A DNA stretch of 64,000 nt from positions 1,623,595 to 1,687,594 of the forward strand of contig CALSPH010000001.1 of NCBI GenBank assembly GCA_943788195.1, written 5' to 3'. The first letter of the stretch is position 1, and every line of letters begins with the position of its first letter. The notes beneath the pieces were generated by a model that had not been told where the DNA came from, did not search any database, and worked only from the letters and a program-made list of their open reading frames with translations. The stretch is from an uncultured Bacteroidia bacterium (lineage in GTDB: Bacteria; Bacteroidota; Bacteroidia; NS11-12g; UBA955). Of the stretch, positions 63,718 through 64,000 are shown piece after piece. Made by a program: the position numbers and the translations under genes.

Positions 63718-64000
63718 TCATGGAATCATATGCCATAGAATTAGGCCTGTTAATTTGTTTTTTCTAAAAAACGCTTCAATCTCATATCCATAGCTATTAG
63801 TGGCTAGTGGTTTTTTGGTGTGATATGGTTTTTGTTGAAAAATGTCGCTCTCAAAACCCCAGAAACACTTTGTCTCTTTATTGCTATAAAAAGTGGAGTC
63901 TGGTTCACCGTATATACGAAACACATTTTTGGTATTCATTCCTAATACAATTCCTTGCCTAGTTCTACATAAGCTTAGGCTTACCTTAAACCCTTTGGAT
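63718..64000 (-). CDS. Partial gene, SmpA/OmlA-like motif protein, 5' end beyond the window
   Basis: The minus-strand frame ending at 63718 stays open to position 64000, so the Met at 63939 is probably not the start. The visible residues include TRQGIVLGMNTKNVFRIYGEPD, shown here as the pattern I-V-L-G-M-x4-V-x4-G-x-P-D found in SmpA/OmlA-like and related small lipoproteins that bind the outer-membrane assembly machinery or act as inhibitors. About 94 residues are visible and the C-terminus is complete. Function unassigned. Confidence 0.6.
   Translation of the reverse strand, partial: SKGFKVSLSLCRTRQGIVLGMNTKNVFRIYGEPDSTFYSNKETKCFWGFESDIFQQKPYHTKKPLATNSYGYEIEAFFRKNKLTGLILWHMIP

Noticed and set aside
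1-64000. CRISPR arrays, prophage, rRNA, toxin-antitoxin or defence islands
   Set aside because: No regularly spaced repeats, phage structural genes, rRNA motifs or known defence domains seen on either strand.

Overview
The window is from a member of the Bacteroidota; I cannot place it below phylum from sequence alone. The evidence is: several secreted proteins with type IX secretion (T9SS) C-terminal domains; a gliding-motility-type (CHU_C) C-terminus; Bacteroidota-restricted DUF families (DUF4293, DUF5683, DUF5684, DUF1573); TAnnTTTG-type -7 promoter elements with little sign of Shine-Dalgarno sites; AT-rich, tightly packed genes. It looks like ordinary chromosome with one insertion sequence. 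No phage, plasmid, CRISPR or rRNA is seen. Both edges cut genes: an HtrA protease at the left and a small secreted-type protein at the right.

Layout. 1-2.3 kb: HtrA, FkbM methyltransferase, PH-like membrane protein. 2.3-5.5 kb: a light-response module made of a CPD photolyase and a TIGR01777 epimerase, divergent from a MerR/B12-binding (CarH-like) regulator. 5.5-10.7 kb: twin-ATPase ABC protein, RNase R, isocitrate dehydrogenase. 10.9-16.8 kb: CxxC-headed membrane protein, tRNA-Ser(TGA) with a strong terminator, a tandem hairpin repeat, AlkB-like, DsbA-like, SRPBCC/GyrI-like, fatty acid desaturase, broken zinc peptidase (MtfA). 16.9-18.2 kb: IS4-family element. 18.2-19.6 kb: two small membrane-protein cassettes (DUF5684, DUF4389) sharing promoter, tail and terminator features. 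19.6-28.8 kb: two T9SS cargo proteins, TonB receptor, berberine-bridge-type flavoprotein, MltG, UbiA-type prenyltransferase. 29-36.1 kb: TPR protein, GyrA, double-domain M16 protease. 36.3-42.8 kb: broken gliding-type adhesin, broken small outer-membrane protein, SmpB, thioesterase, DUF5683, ParB, ParA, metallo-hydrolase. 42.8-64 kb: oligopeptide-binding lipoprotein, CCA-adding enzyme, enoyl-CoA hydratase, ZIP transporter, aminotransferase, heptose kinase, TlpA thioredoxin, NusB, DUF1573-YajC-CoaE-EamA-nitroreductase run, Ycf48-like T9SS protein, AraC regulator, broken NnrE/NnrD and DUF4293, thiolase, TruA, ABC exporter.

Six genes are disrupted. Three have one extra base in a homopolymer of 7 or 8 (MtfA, DUF4389, outer-membrane protein). 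Two lack one base (adhesin, DUF4293). One (NnrD) has lost about 110 internal residues. They are either residual assembly errors, genuine decay, or partly slippage-tolerant genes.

The most interesting candidates are the twin DUF5684/DUF4389 cassettes, whose unrelated membrane proteins end in the same DHLVT(E/D) peptide behind near-identical 43-nt upstream regions, and the CarH-like photoreceptor, which keeps the cobalamin-capping residues but has Ser where I recall the light-state His ligand.
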